From NCBI GenBank assembly GCA_023230585.1, contig JALNXB010000021.1, positions 1 to 31,956 on the forward strand: a stretch of 31,956 nt of DNA, written 5' to 3'. Shown in pieces: positions 1-8,043 of the stretch (position 1 is the stretch's first letter; the number at the start of each line of letters is the position of its first letter). The notes beneath the pieces were generated by a model. That model saw only the letters and a program-made list of their open reading frames with translations. It was not told where the DNA came from and searched no databases. Origin of the DNA: a bacterium. Lineage in GTDB: Bacteria; Ratteibacteria; UBA8468; B48-G9; JAFGKM01. The position numbers and the translations under genes are program-made.

Positions 1-1356
1 GAAAATAAAATAATACTTTCAGAAAAAGAGATGCCCCAAAAATGGTATAATGTTGTGCCTGATTTCCCTAAACCTTTACCACCAATGGTACATCCTGGCA
101 CGAAAAAACCTATAAAACCAGAAGATCTTTTGGCAATATTTCCTCCATCTATCATAGAGCAGGAAATGTCAATGGAGAAATGGATAGATATACCTGACCC
201 TGTTATGGATATATACAGACTTTATAGGCCTACCCCTTTAAGGAGAGCGAGGAACCTTGAAAAAGCTATAGGTACAAAAGCTCGTATATACTATAAAGAT
301 GAATCTGTTTCACCTGCAGGATCTCATAAACCAAACACTGCTATTGCTCAGGCATATTATAATAAGGTTGACGGTGTTAAAAGAATTGCAACCGAAACAG
401 GAGCAGGTCAATGGGGCAGTGCACTTTCCTTTGGATGTAAAATGTTTGGTTTAGAATGTACCATATATATGGTTAAGGTTTCTTATGAGCAGAAACCTTA
501 TAGACGGCTTCTTGCTCAAACGTGGGGTGCTACTATGTATCCGTCGCCTTCAACTAAAACAAAATTTGGGCTTAAAATTCTAAAAGATGACCCTAACTGC
601 CCTGGAAGTCTTGGGATAGCTATATCTGAAGCCGTGGAAGATACTATGTCGAGAGATGACACAAAATATTCTCTTGGTAGCGTACTTAACCATGTTATGC
701 TTCACCAGACGATAGTTGGGCTTGAAGTAAAAAAACAACTCCAAATGATAGGCGAAAAACCTGATGTAATGGTAGGTTGTGTTGGAGGTGGAAGTAATTT
801 TGCTGGATTTGTTTTGCCTTTCCTATCTGATAAATTAAAAGAGGATGGTATAAGATTTGTAGGTGTAGAACCTAAAGCTTGCCCAACTTTAACTAAGGGG
901 CTTTATAAATATGATTTTGGAGATACGGCTTGCACAACGCCTCTTTTAAAGATGTTTACTTTGGGGCATAGTTTTATCCCGCCAGGAATACATGCTGGTG
1001 GTTTAAGGTATCACGGAGCGGCTCCAATAGTTTGTCATCTTCTAAATTTAGGGATGATGGAAGCTGTCTCTTACCACCAGAGAGAGTGTTTTGAGAGTGC
1101 TCTGCTTTTTGCACAGACAGAAGGGTTTTTACCTGCTCCCGAAACTGCTCACGCTATAAGAGCGGCTATTGAAGAGGCTAAGGATGCACCAGCAGGGAAG
1201 GTAATTGTGTATAACCATTCAGGTCACGGGCATTTTGATCTTGCATCTTATAAGGCATATTTTGATGGTAAACTTGACGATTATGATTACCCTGAAGAAA
1301 AAATCAAAGAAGCTTTATTAGAGTTGCCTGATATAAATAATTCCTTTGAGGATTAA
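1..1356 (+). CDS. trpB: Tryptophan synthase beta chain, TrpB2 type (5' end off window)
   Basis: PLP enzyme joining indole and L-serine to make tryptophan. The PLP-lysine motif is GSHKPNTA (Lys100 counted from the ATG at 31) and the catalytic-glutamate region reads ETGAGQWG. These TrpB2 forms differ from the TrpB1 forms GSHKxN and ETGAGQHG. A glycine-rich phosphate loop (CVGGGSN) follows. The frame is open from base 1, and the ten codons before the ATG at 31 (ENKIILSEKE) match the usual TrpB2 N-terminus, so the true start lies left of the window and the ATG at 31 is internal. No trpA or other trp gene follows, as is common for TrpB2, which may act alone in indole salvage or serine turnover. 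Family call is firm; physiological role is inferred. Confidence 0.93.
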   Translation, partial: ENKIILSEKEMPQKWYNVVPDFPKPLPPMVHPGTKKPIKPEDLLAIFPPSIIEQEMSMEKWIDIPDPVMDIYRLYRPTPLRRARNLEKAIGTKARIYYKDESVSPAGSHKPNTAIAQAYYNKVDGVKRIATETGAGQWGSALSFGCKMFGLECTIYMVKVSYEQKPYRRLLAQTWGATMYPSPSTKTKFGLKILKDDPNCPGSLGIAISEAVEDTMSRDDTKYSLGSVLNHVMLHQTIVGLEVKKQLQMIGEKPDVMVGCVGGGSNFAGFVLPFLSDKLKEDGIRFVGVEPKACPTLTKGLYKYDFGDTACTTPLLKMFTLGHSFIPPGIHAGGLRYHGAAPIVCHLLNLGMMEAVSYHQRECFESALLFAQTEGFLPAPETAHAIRAAIEEAKDAPAGKVIVYNHSGHGHFDLASYKAYFDGKLDDYDYPEEKIKEALLELPDINNSFED

Positions 1357-1367
1357 TGTTTTAACAG

Positions 1368-1399
1368 GGTGGCAATCCACTGTTTAGCGGGTTGCCACC
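1368..1399 (+). terminator. Hairpin after trpB, possible terminator
   Basis: An 11-bp stem (1368-1378 with 1389-1399, one G-U pair) closes a 10-nt loop, 12 nt after the trpB stop codon. It is the strongest simple hairpin in this spacer and separates trpB from the next gene. No run of T follows directly (the next bases are TCTATATAG), so it is not a textbook intrinsic terminator. It could equally stabilise the trpB mRNA 3' end. Confidence 0.45.
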
Positions 1400-1424
1400 T
1401 CTATATAGTATATGTTAAAAAAAA

Positions 1425-1453
1425 TTGTATTTTTTAAGTAAATATGTCATAAT
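1425..1453 (+). promoter_or_regulatory. Possible sigma-70 promoter for the SDR gene
   Basis: TTGTAT (1425-1430) and CATAAT (1448-1453) are separated by exactly 17 nt. The -10 matches TATAAT at five of six positions and the -35 matches TTGACA at three of six. Transcription would start near 1460, just before the ribosome binding site GGGG at 1464-1467. The position between a hairpin and the next gene fits, but AT-rich DNA gives such matches by chance. Confidence 0.3.
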
Positions 1454-1474
1454 AGTATGAAAAGGGGTGAAATT

Positions 1475-2242
1475 ATGGATACTAAAAAATTATTTAATCT
1501 TGAAGGAAAAATTGCAATAGTTACTGGTGGTTCTAAAGGGTTAGGGAAAGAGATGATTATGGCGTTTGCTGATGCTGGAGCAAATGTTGTTATAGCAGAT
1601 ATGGATGTAGAGACTGGTAAAGATGTTGAATTGGAGGTCAGAAAAAAAGGTGTAGACTCTCTGGTTGTGAAGACAGACGTAGGGGATGTTAACCAAATTG
1701 AGGAACTGGTTAAAAGAACAGTTGCTCAATTTAAACGGATAGATATTCTTGTGAATAACGCAGGTATTGTAAATAACTACCCGGCTGAAGAGTTATCTAT
1801 AAAAGATTGGGACGATGTTGTTAAAATTGATCTTTCGGCTGTTTTTTATTGTTCTAAAATAGTTGCACGGCAGATGATTTCTCAGAATAAAGGAACGATC
1901 ATAAATACAGCATCTATGTCTGGGTTGATTGTTAACACACCTCAGCCACAAGCTCACTATAACGCAGCAAAAGCTGGCGTAATACAACTTACCAAATCTT
2001 TGGCAGCTGAATGGGCAAAATATAATATACGTGTAAACTCAATATCTCCCGGTTATATGGGAACTGAAATGGTGAAAAGAGTGCTTTCACAGTATGGAAA
2101 ATATTGGCTTCCTTTAATTCCTATGGGTAGAGTTGGGGAACCTTCAGAGATAAGAGGTCCTGCTTTATTTCTTGCTTCTGAGGCATCAAGTTATGTAACT
2201 GGTAGTAACATTGTTATGGATGGAGGGTATACGGTCTGGTAA
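1475..2242 (+). CDS. SDR-family NAD(P)-dependent dehydrogenase (sugar/polyol type?)
   Basis: Classical short-chain dehydrogenase/reductase of 255 residues. It has the cofactor motif TGGSKGLG near the N-terminus, an acidic residue after the second strand (IADMD, suggesting NAD rather than NADP), the NNAG motif, an active-site Ser in NTASMSG, and the Y-N-A-A-K catalytic pair. The C-terminus ends in the usual DGGY segment. I place the start at the ATG at 1475, which has GGGG 7 nt upstream; an ATG at 1457 would add six residues but has no such site. The order resembles gluconate 5-dehydrogenase and polyol dehydrogenase relatives, but the substrate cannot be read from sequence. The GerMN gene begins 19 nt after its stop. 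Confidence 0.88.
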   Translation: MDTKKLFNLEGKIAIVTGGSKGLGKEMIMAFADAGANVVIADMDVETGKDVELEVRKKGVDSLVVKTDVGDVNQIEELVKRTVAQFKRIDILVNNAGIVNNYPAEELSIKDWDDVVKIDLSAVFYCSKIVARQMISQNKGTIINTASMSGLIVNTPQPQAHYNAAKAGVIQLTKSLAAEWAKYNIRVNSISPGYMGTEMVKRVLSQYGKYWLPLIPMGRVGEPSEIRGPALFLASEASSYVTGSNIVMDGGYTVW

Positions 2243-2261
2243 TGCAGGCAGTTATGAAAAA

Positions 2262-2810
2262 ATGAAAAAAAAAGAGAAGTTGGCAGTAGTTGTTCTTCTG
2301 GTAGCGTTTATTGTTGCCCTTGTATTATTCTTTACAATAAGATATAAAGGGAAAATCTTTAGTTTCAATAAAGTGTTGGTCTATTTTGTTAATTATGATG
2401 AAGAACAACATAAGTCTTATGTGACTGCTGTTATGAGGGAAGTGGCACCTTTTACTGGGGCTGAAGAAAAAATGAAAAAATCTATTGATGAACTCTTAAA
2501 AGGACCTATAGATTCTGAAATAGAGAAAGGGATTGTTAGTTCAATGCCAGAGAAAGCCTCTCTGTTGAATGTGCGTATTGTTGACGAAGTGGCTTACCTT
2601 GATTTTTCAAAAAGTATAGAGGACGGTGGTGGCATTTTAGCTATGACCGAAAGACTTGCTCAGATTGTTTATACTGCTACACAGTTTCCCTCTGTAAAAA
2701 GTGTTATTTTAGAGGTAGAAGGTAAAGAGATAGAATATTTTAGTAGTGAGGGCATTATGGATGTTGCTTCTCCTATGACTCGAGATAATTTTAAAGAATT
2801 GGTTAAATAG
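2262..2810 (+). CDS. GerMN-domain membrane-anchored protein
   Basis: A 182-residue protein with a lysine-rich cytoplasmic start (KKKEK), one membrane helix at about residues 6-26, and an exported domain resembling the GerMN (sporulation/spore-germination) fold. The fold is recognisable from a segment with LLKGP, the strand pair around LLNVRIVDEVAYLDFS, the helix with QIVYTATQFPSVKSV, and the closing SPMTRDNF. GerMN domains occur in cell-envelope proteins and are not limited to spore formers, so no sporulation is implied. Earlier ATGs at 2211 and 2220 lie inside the SDR gene; the ATG at 2262 gives the clean N-in signal anchor. Ribosome binding is weak (CAGGCAG about 11 nt upstream). Function is unknown; an envelope role is inferred. 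Confidence 0.75.
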   Translation: MKKKEKLAVVVLLVAFIVALVLFFTIRYKGKIFSFNKVLVYFVNYDEEQHKSYVTAVMREVAPFTGAEEKMKKSIDELLKGPIDSEIEKGIVSSMPEKASLLNVRIVDEVAYLDFSKSIEDGGGILAMTERLAQIVYTATQFPSVKSVILEVEGKEIEYFSSEGIMDVASPMTRDNFKELVK

Positions 2811-2834
2811 TTTAGTTAATGATTTGGAGGAAAA

Positions 2835-3044
2835 ATGAAAGAAAAGATACATCCCAAGTACGAAAAATGCAATATTGTTTGCGTATGCGGAAATATTGTA
2901 GAAACAAGGTCAACAAAACCTGAAATAAAAGTGGAAATTTGTTCAAAATGTCATCCATATTTTACAGGTAAACAGAAGTTTTTGGATAGCGCAGGTATGG
3001 TTGAAAAATTTAGAAAAAAATACCAGAATTATGGAGTTAAATAA
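2835..3044 (+). CDS. rpmE: 50S ribosomal protein L31
   Basis: A 69-residue protein of the large ribosomal subunit. It matches bL31 along its length: IHPKYE at the N-terminus, the CxC pair at residues 16 and 18, and CSKCHPYFTGKQ with cysteines 36 and 39. The four cysteines make it the zinc-binding (C+) form. The start is fixed by GGAGG at 2826-2830, four nt before the ATG. The order L31, release factor 1, PrmC, MurA is widespread in bacteria. The prfA start codon follows the stop after three nt, so the two are probably translated from one message. Confidence 0.96.
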   Translation: MKEKIHPKYEKCNIVCVCGNIVETRSTKPEIKVEICSKCHPYFTGKQKFLDSAGMVEKFRKKYQNYGVK

Positions 3045-3047
3045 TTT

Positions 3048-4106
3048 TTGAAAACAGAAAAGAATATTAATCTCAAAAGTAAACTTAAAGATATATCGGT
3101 AGAGTATGATAGAAACTTGAAGATAATTACAGAAGGCGATAAGGCGTCTAATGAGTTTAGGGAAGCGATAATCAAAGTAGGTGAACTTGACGGAATAATA
3201 AACCTTAAAAAGAAGATAGAAAACTTAGAGCAGGAAATTAGTGAAGCAGAAGAACTTTCTGTAAATTCAGATATTGAAATACAAGAACTTGCTAAAGAAG
3301 AATTGGAACTTCTTTCCAAAGAGAAAATAGCGGTTGAGTCTGAAATATATCAGTTCTTTTACCCTGAAGATCCAAAAAATATTAGAGACGCTATTGTTGA
3401 AATACGGGCTGGTGTTGGGGGTGAAGAAGCAAGTCTTTTTGCGAGAGATTTGTTTAGGATGTATTCGAGGTTTGCTGAAAAGAAAGGTTATAGGGTAGAG
3501 GTTATGAATACTCATACATCTGATATAGCTGGGTTTAAAGAGATAATCTTTCTTGTGCGAGGTAAAGGGGCCTATAAAGACCTTAAAAATGAAGGTGGAG
3601 TACATAGAGTTCAAAGAATACCTGATACCGAAAGTTACGGTAGAATACATACGTCAGCGGCGACGGTTGCAGTCTTTCCAGACATTGAAGAGAAAGAAGT
3701 AAGAATAGACCCTAATGATTTGAAGATTGATACTTTTAGGTCTTCGGGAGCTGGGGGGCAAAGTGTAAATAAAACTTCTTCAGCTGTAAGGATAACACAT
3801 ATACCTACCGGGCTTGTTATAAGTTGTCAGGATGAAAGGTCGCAGATACAAAATAGAGCAAAAGGGCTGAAGATACTAAAAGTAAAACTTCAATCCCTTT
3901 ATGAGATAGAAAAAAAAGGTAAAATAGATAATGAGAGAAAATCTGTCGTCAAAACTGGGGAGAGGAGTGAAAAGATAAGAACATACAATTTTCCTCAAAA
4001 TAGAGTTACAGACCACAGAATCGATTTAACCTTATATAATCTTGATAATATAATAGAAGGCAATATAGAAGAACTTATAGAAAACTTGAGGGAGAGATTA
4101 CAATGA
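3048..4106 (+). CDS. prfA: Peptide chain release factor 1
   Basis: RF1 reads UAA and UAG stop codons and releases the peptide. The GGQ tripeptide is at residues 236-238 (SSGAGGQSVN), and the recognition PxT motif is PDT at 192-194 within HRVQRIPDTES; RF2 would have SPF here. Length (352) is normal. The start is TTG at 3048, with GGAG at 3033-3036 inside the end of rpmE, 11 nt away; no ATG or GTG fits better at the N-terminus. The stop overlaps the next ATG by four nt (ATGA). Its PrmC methyltransferase partner is encoded one gene downstream, which supports the assignment. Confidence 0.96.
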   Translation: MKTEKNINLKSKLKDISVEYDRNLKIITEGDKASNEFREAIIKVGELDGIINLKKKIENLEQEISEAEELSVNSDIEIQELAKEELELLSKEKIAVESEIYQFFYPEDPKNIRDAIVEIRAGVGGEEASLFARDLFRMYSRFAEKKGYRVEVMNTHTSDIAGFKEIIFLVRGKGAYKDLKNEGGVHRVQRIPDTESYGRIHTSAATVAVFPDIEEKEVRIDPNDLKIDTFRSSGAGGQSVNKTSSAVRITHIPTGLVISCQDERSQIQNRAKGLKILKVKLQSLYEIEKKGKIDNERKSVVKTGERSEKIRTYNFPQNRVTDHRIDLTLYNLDNIIEGNIEELIENLRERLQ

Positions 4107-5896
4107 GTAAAAGAATTATATTTTTTATTACTTTCTCTCTGATGGTATGTTCATTTGCTTTGGCAGATGGGTATTTGGAAGTTGTCAACAAAGGTATTCT
4201 ACTTCTGAAACAGGGAAGGTATGAAGAGTCTTTAAAAGTTTTTGAATCAGCACAAAAATTGGGTTCGGGGAATTCTAATACTTATTATTATATTGGAGAA
4301 GTTCTATATAGGTTGGGAAACACAAATAAGGCAATAGATAGTTACAAAAAGGCTATAGAAATACAACCTTCCGTACCAGAATACTATTTTTCTCTTGGAA
4401 TGGTTTATCTTTCCATAAATAATGTTGACGATGCTCTTGAAAACTTAAATAAAACTATTGAAATAGCCCCAAAGACTATTGTAGGAAAACAAGCAAGTAG
4501 GCTGAAAGAAGAGATAACTTCTTCAATATCTGGAAGTCAACTTGTTAAAAAATGGGTTAAACTTGAAGAAGAAGAGATTTTAAGATTAAAAGAGTCAGAA
4601 AAAAAAGAGGTTCCGGAAGGGGCTGATGGAGAAATGGATGGTTTTCCTGGGGAGGCAGATGGCTCACCTCAAAGAGAGGTGGTTCCTAAGGAAGATGTTA
4701 GAAGGGTTATCAAAAAAATTAAGTTTGAAACAGAAACAGCAAGAAAGAGGAGCGCTTCTGTTTTGCCAAAATATAAGCGGGAAGAATTACAGCAAGTGGT
4801 GGAAGAGATAGTTGAAATAGCTAAAGAAGAGAAAGATGTTGAGGTGAATAAAAATCTGCTACTTGCATTAGGAAAAGCGGCAACCGATGAGTCTATCCAA
4901 TTTATTATTAAAGAACTGCAAAATATTAAGCAGACCTATGATGTGAAAATAGTTGCGCTTGAAAGTTTATCTAAACTTGAATCTGATGAGATTACTAATG
5001 CTGCAAGAGGTGTGTTAAATGGTATGGTTTTGAATCGTGAAAAAGAGCGGAAAGACGCACAAAAACAGATTGCAGATATAACAAAAAAGATTGATGGTTT
5101 AATGGTAAAAAAAGATGAGAACTCGTTTAAAAGCCTTGAGGTTTTGGACAAGATAACCCAGTTGAGTAACAAACTCCAAGAGATGTCTGCTCCTGGAGAG
5201 TTTGGTGATGGACAATCTCAACAGAAACGACCTTCTGTTCAAGAATTAGGTAAACTGAGAAGGGATCTAAGGGCTCAGAACAATGAGGTGACAAAGTTGA
5301 ATAGAGCCTCAGCAAGAATTGATGCAGAAATAGGTAAGTTGCAACAGGAAAAACTGAGATACGAAAGTCTATTAGTTGAGAGAGACAAAAATAAAGATAT
5401 AAATTTTCAATCAAGGCAGAGTGTTGCAAGTGTACCTCCTGGAAATATAGGTTTTGAAGATTTTCTTCCCGATGAAGGGGGAGTGTATATTGAAACAGAT
5501 GAAGAAAAAAATGAGATAATTTTTGCGATATCTCTTATAAAAGCGCTCGGAAAGATGAGAGATAAGGAAGGGCTTGGTGTTATAAAAAAAGGTTGGGATG
5601 AGTACGGAGTAGAACAGCAAAAAATCTATTATCTTTTATCTCTGGCAAGGTTGTCTGACTTTTCAGGTATTAATGAACTTGTATTAAGACTAAGAAGTGA
5701 TTATCCTACAGGACCTTTGCAAGAAGAGTTATCACTACGAAGTGGGATAATAGAAGTGTTGGGAGACTATCTTACACAGAACCCTGACGAAAAACTGTAT
5801 GGTCTGATAGAATATCTGAGCGAGGGAGGAGGATATCCGGAAATTAAGAGAGCAGCATCGGGAGTTCTGTCCAAAACCGCCCAGAGGTCTAAATAA
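4103..5896 (+). CDS. Secreted TPR-repeat protein with coiled coil and HEAT-like C-terminus
   Basis: A 597-residue exported protein of unknown function. Residues 1-21 form a signal peptide ending FALA before Asp22; Cys16 is not in a proper lipobox. Three tetratricopeptide repeats span about 24-124 (for example YYYIGEVLYRLGNTNKAIDS). A charged, low-complexity Gly/Glu/Asp segment at about 155-200 follows, then helical repeats resembling HEAT repeats (about 225-305), a Lys/Glu/Gln-rich coiled coil (about 310-430), and a second helical block (about 465-595). The ATG overlaps the prfA stop by four nt, so translation is coupled. TPR and HEAT surfaces bind partner proteins, so an envelope scaffold role is a guess. 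It sits between prfA and prmC, which are often adjacent. Confidence 0.8.
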   Translation: MSKRIIFFITFSLMVCSFALADGYLEVVNKGILLLKQGRYEESLKVFESAQKLGSGNSNTYYYIGEVLYRLGNTNKAIDSYKKAIEIQPSVPEYYFSLGMVYLSINNVDDALENLNKTIEIAPKTIVGKQASRLKEEITSSISGSQLVKKWVKLEEEEILRLKESEKKEVPEGADGEMDGFPGEADGSPQREVVPKEDVRRVIKKIKFETETARKRSASVLPKYKREELQQVVEEIVEIAKEEKDVEVNKNLLLALGKAATDESIQFIIKELQNIKQTYDVKIVALESLSKLESDEITNAARGVLNGMVLNREKERKDAQKQIADITKKIDGLMVKKDENSFKSLEVLDKITQLSNKLQEMSAPGEFGDGQSQQKRPSVQELGKLRRDLRAQNNEVTKLNRASARIDAEIGKLQQEKLRYESLLVERDKNKDINFQSRQSVASVPPGNIGFEDFLPDEGGVYIETDEEKNEIIFAISLIKALGKMRDKEGLGVIKKGWDEYGVEQQKIYYLLSLARLSDFSGINELVLRLRSDYPTGPLQEELSLRSGIIEVLGDYLTQNPDEKLYGLIEYLSEGGGYPEIKRAASGVLSKTAQRSK

Positions 5897-5981
5897 AGAA
5901 TATTTTGTAAGAAAACTTATTGTTGAGAATGGAGATTTTCTTAAAAAATGTGGGGTTGATGAACCATATAAAAATGTTGAA

Positions 5982-6746
5982 TTGCTTTTGTCACACGTTT
6001 TGAAGGAACCTGCGATTAACCTCTATTTGTACGACAATAGGGTTATCTCCTCTAAAGAAATGAAGTTGTTTACAACTTTAGTTTTTCAAAGAGCTAAATC
6101 CATTCCTCTCCAATATTTAACCAACCAGGTTGGGTTTTGGGGGTATCCTTTTTTTGTTAAAAAAGGTGTTTTTATTCCTAGACCTGAGACAGAAATACTT
6201 GTTGAGGAAACAATAAACTTGCAAAATAAACATTTTAGTTCCTCTTATGTTAGTATTCTTGATATAGGAACTGGGTGTGGCAATATATGCGTATCTCTTG
6301 CAAAAAGCATAGAAAAGAGCAGAATTGTAGCAACAGATATATCTTTGAAGGCCTTGAAAATAGCTTTATTTAACGCTAAATCTTTGGGGGTAGATAAAAA
6401 AATTAGTTTTTTTAAAAGAAACCTTTTTCCAGAGCAGAAAGATAAGTTTCATATAATAGTTAGTAATCCTCCATATATTCCTGATGTAGATATACCTTCT
6501 CTTGCAAAAGAGGTGATAAAAGAACCTTTAAGGGCACTCAAGGGCGGTCTTAATGGAATGGAGGTGGTTGAAACTATTATTCGCAAATCTTACGAATATT
6601 TGGTTGATGGAGGGTACCTTATTCTTGAAATAGGGTACGGACAAGCAAACCTTATAAGAGATATTAAAACTTGCATGAGATTGGTAACTATTAAACAGGA
6701 CCTTGCTGGAATAGAAAGGTACCCTATATTTAAAAAGGATATTTAA
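5982..6746 (+). CDS. prmC: Release-factor glutamine methyltransferase (start unresolved, true N-terminus upstream)
   Basis: PrmC methylates the glutamine of the GGQ motif in release factors, using S-adenosylmethionine. The family marks are IPRPETE (65-71), the SAM-binding LDIGTGCGN, and the catalytic NPPY (162-165). The first usable start is the TTG at 5982, but this would begin mid-helix in the conserved LLLSHVL segment and has no ribosome binding site. The same frame is open back to 5820 and reads like a normal PrmC N-terminal domain (EYFVRKLIVENGDFLKKCG, then VDEPYKNVE) with no ATG, GTG or TTG. The real start is therefore probably non-standard (ATT at 5919 is one candidate) or the sequence has an error. 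The stop codon shares one base with the murA ATG. Confidence 0.9.
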   Translation: MLLSHVLKEPAINLYLYDNRVISSKEMKLFTTLVFQRAKSIPLQYLTNQVGFWGYPFFVKKGVFIPRPETEILVEETINLQNKHFSSSYVSILDIGTGCGNICVSLAKSIEKSRIVATDISLKALKIALFNAKSLGVDKKISFFKRNLFPEQKDKFHIIVSNPPYIPDVDIPSLAKEVIKEPLRALKGGLNGMEVVETIIRKSYEYLVDGGYLILEIGYGQANLIRDIKTCMRLVTIKQDLAGIERYPIFKKDI

Positions 6747-8008
6747 TGGACAAATTTATTATTGAAGGGGGTAGAAAACTTGAAGGTGAAGTAACTGTAT
6801 CTGGTTCAAAAAATGCTGCTTTACCTGCTATTGCAGCAAGTTTGCTTGCAGATACTAAAACTGTTATTCATAATATTCCTGATGTGAAAGATGTTCGGAC
6901 TATGATAAAAATCCTTGAAAGTATGGGAGTAAAAACATCTTACAAAAATAACAGTATAGAGATAGACCCTTCAGGGATTGAGCGGTTTACAGCTCCCTAT
7001 GAGTTTGTTAGCACAATGAGAGGTTCTGTGTGTTTATTGGGCCCTTTAGTGTCAAGGTATGGACAGGCAGTTTTCTCTATGCCGGGAGGCTGTGTTATTG
7101 GTTCAAGACCAGTTGATTTACATATAAAGGGGCTAAAAAAACTTGGAGCTAATGTTGAACAACAAGATGGAAACATTATAAGTAACTCAGAAAAACTTAA
7201 AGGAACAATGGTTTTTCTTGGAGGGAATTTTGGTTCCAGCGTTCTTGCAACTGCAAACATAATGATGGCTGCAACCTTAGCAGAAGGTGAAACACTGATA
7301 GAGTGTGCAGCCTGTGAACCGGAAATCGTTGATTTAGCAAGGTTGTTAAAGAAGATGGGTGCAAAAATTGAAGGTGAGGGGTCACACTTTTTAAGGATTG
7401 AAGGTGTCAAAAAACTATCAGGAACAGAATATTCTATTGTTCCTGATAGAATAGAAGCCTGCACTTATATTCTTGCCTCTTATATTACAAGAGGTGATGT
7501 TTTAGTTAAAGGAGTTGTTGAACAACATATATTATCTTTCCTTGATATTCTTGAAGAGTCAGGGATAAAAGTAGAAGTAGAAGATAATTGTGTTGTTGCC
7601 AAGGTTTCAGGTAGATGGAAATCTGTTGATGTTACAACATTGCCTTACCCTGGATTTCCAACCGATATGCAGGCACAATTGATGACGTTTTTGAGTATGG
7701 CAGATGGTATTAGTGTTTTAACAGAGAAGGTTTTTCCTGAAAGGTTTATGCATGTTGGTGAACTAAACAGGCTTGGAGCAAGCATAACCCTTGATGGAGC
7801 TCGGGCAATAATTAAAGGTGTTGATAAACTTAGTGGAGCAAAAGTGATGGCTTCAGATTTAAGGGCAAGTGCTGCTTTGATTTTGGCTGGACTTGTAGCA
7901 GAAGGCAAGACAGAGGTTGCAAGGATATACCATCTTGATAGAGGGTATGAAAAATTTGAAGAAAAACTTAAAGGTCTTGGAGCAATAATAGAAAGAGTTA
8001 GTGAATAA
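6746..8008 (+). CDS. murA: UDP-N-acetylglucosamine 1-carboxyvinyltransferase
   Basis: MurA transfers enolpyruvate from PEP to UDP-GlcNAc, the first committed step of peptidoglycan synthesis in the cytoplasm. The sequence has the substrate-binding SKNAALP (Lys22) and the mobile active-site loop MPGGCVIGSRPVDLH with Cys116, the residue alkylated by fosfomycin in sensitive enzymes. The family's two-domain inside-out barrel is full length at 420 residues. The ATG overlaps the prmC stop by one base (TAATG). A downstream position to prmC is common. No second murA copy is seen in the window. Confidence 0.96.
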   Translation: MDKFIIEGGRKLEGEVTVSGSKNAALPAIAASLLADTKTVIHNIPDVKDVRTMIKILESMGVKTSYKNNSIEIDPSGIERFTAPYEFVSTMRGSVCLLGPLVSRYGQAVFSMPGGCVIGSRPVDLHIKGLKKLGANVEQQDGNIISNSEKLKGTMVFLGGNFGSSVLATANIMMAATLAEGETLIECAACEPEIVDLARLLKKMGAKIEGEGSHFLRIEGVKKLSGTEYSIVPDRIEACTYILASYITRGDVLVKGVVEQHILSFLDILEESGIKVEVEDNCVVAKVSGRWKSVDVTTLPYPGFPTDMQAQLMTFLSMADGISVLTEKVFPERFMHVGELNRLGASITLDGARAIIKGVDKLSGAKVMASDLRASAALILAGLVAEGKTEVARIYHLDRGYEKFEEKLKGLGAIIERVSE

Positions 8009-8017
8009 TGGTAGTTG

Positions 8018-8023
8018 TATAAT
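8018..8023 (+). promoter_or_regulatory. Possible -10 box upstream of dapB
   Basis: A perfect TATAAT lies in the 35-nt gap between murA and dapB. It would start transcription near 8030, just before the GGAGG ribosome binding site at 8033-8037. I see no good -35 at 15-18 nt upstream, where the sequence is the end of murA. It may allow dapB-dapL-purE to be transcribed separately from murA. Confidence 0.25.
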
Positions 8024-8043
8024 AATCATTCTGGAGGTTTTGA

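Noticed and set aside
2262..2810. Sporulation function from the GerMN domain
   Set aside because: GerMN domains occur widely in non-sporulating bacteria, and no other sporulation gene is in the window.
6997..7464. Minus-strand open frame opposite murA
   Set aside because: murA is full length with all motifs; the reverse translation is Ser/Pro/Leu-rich without family features.
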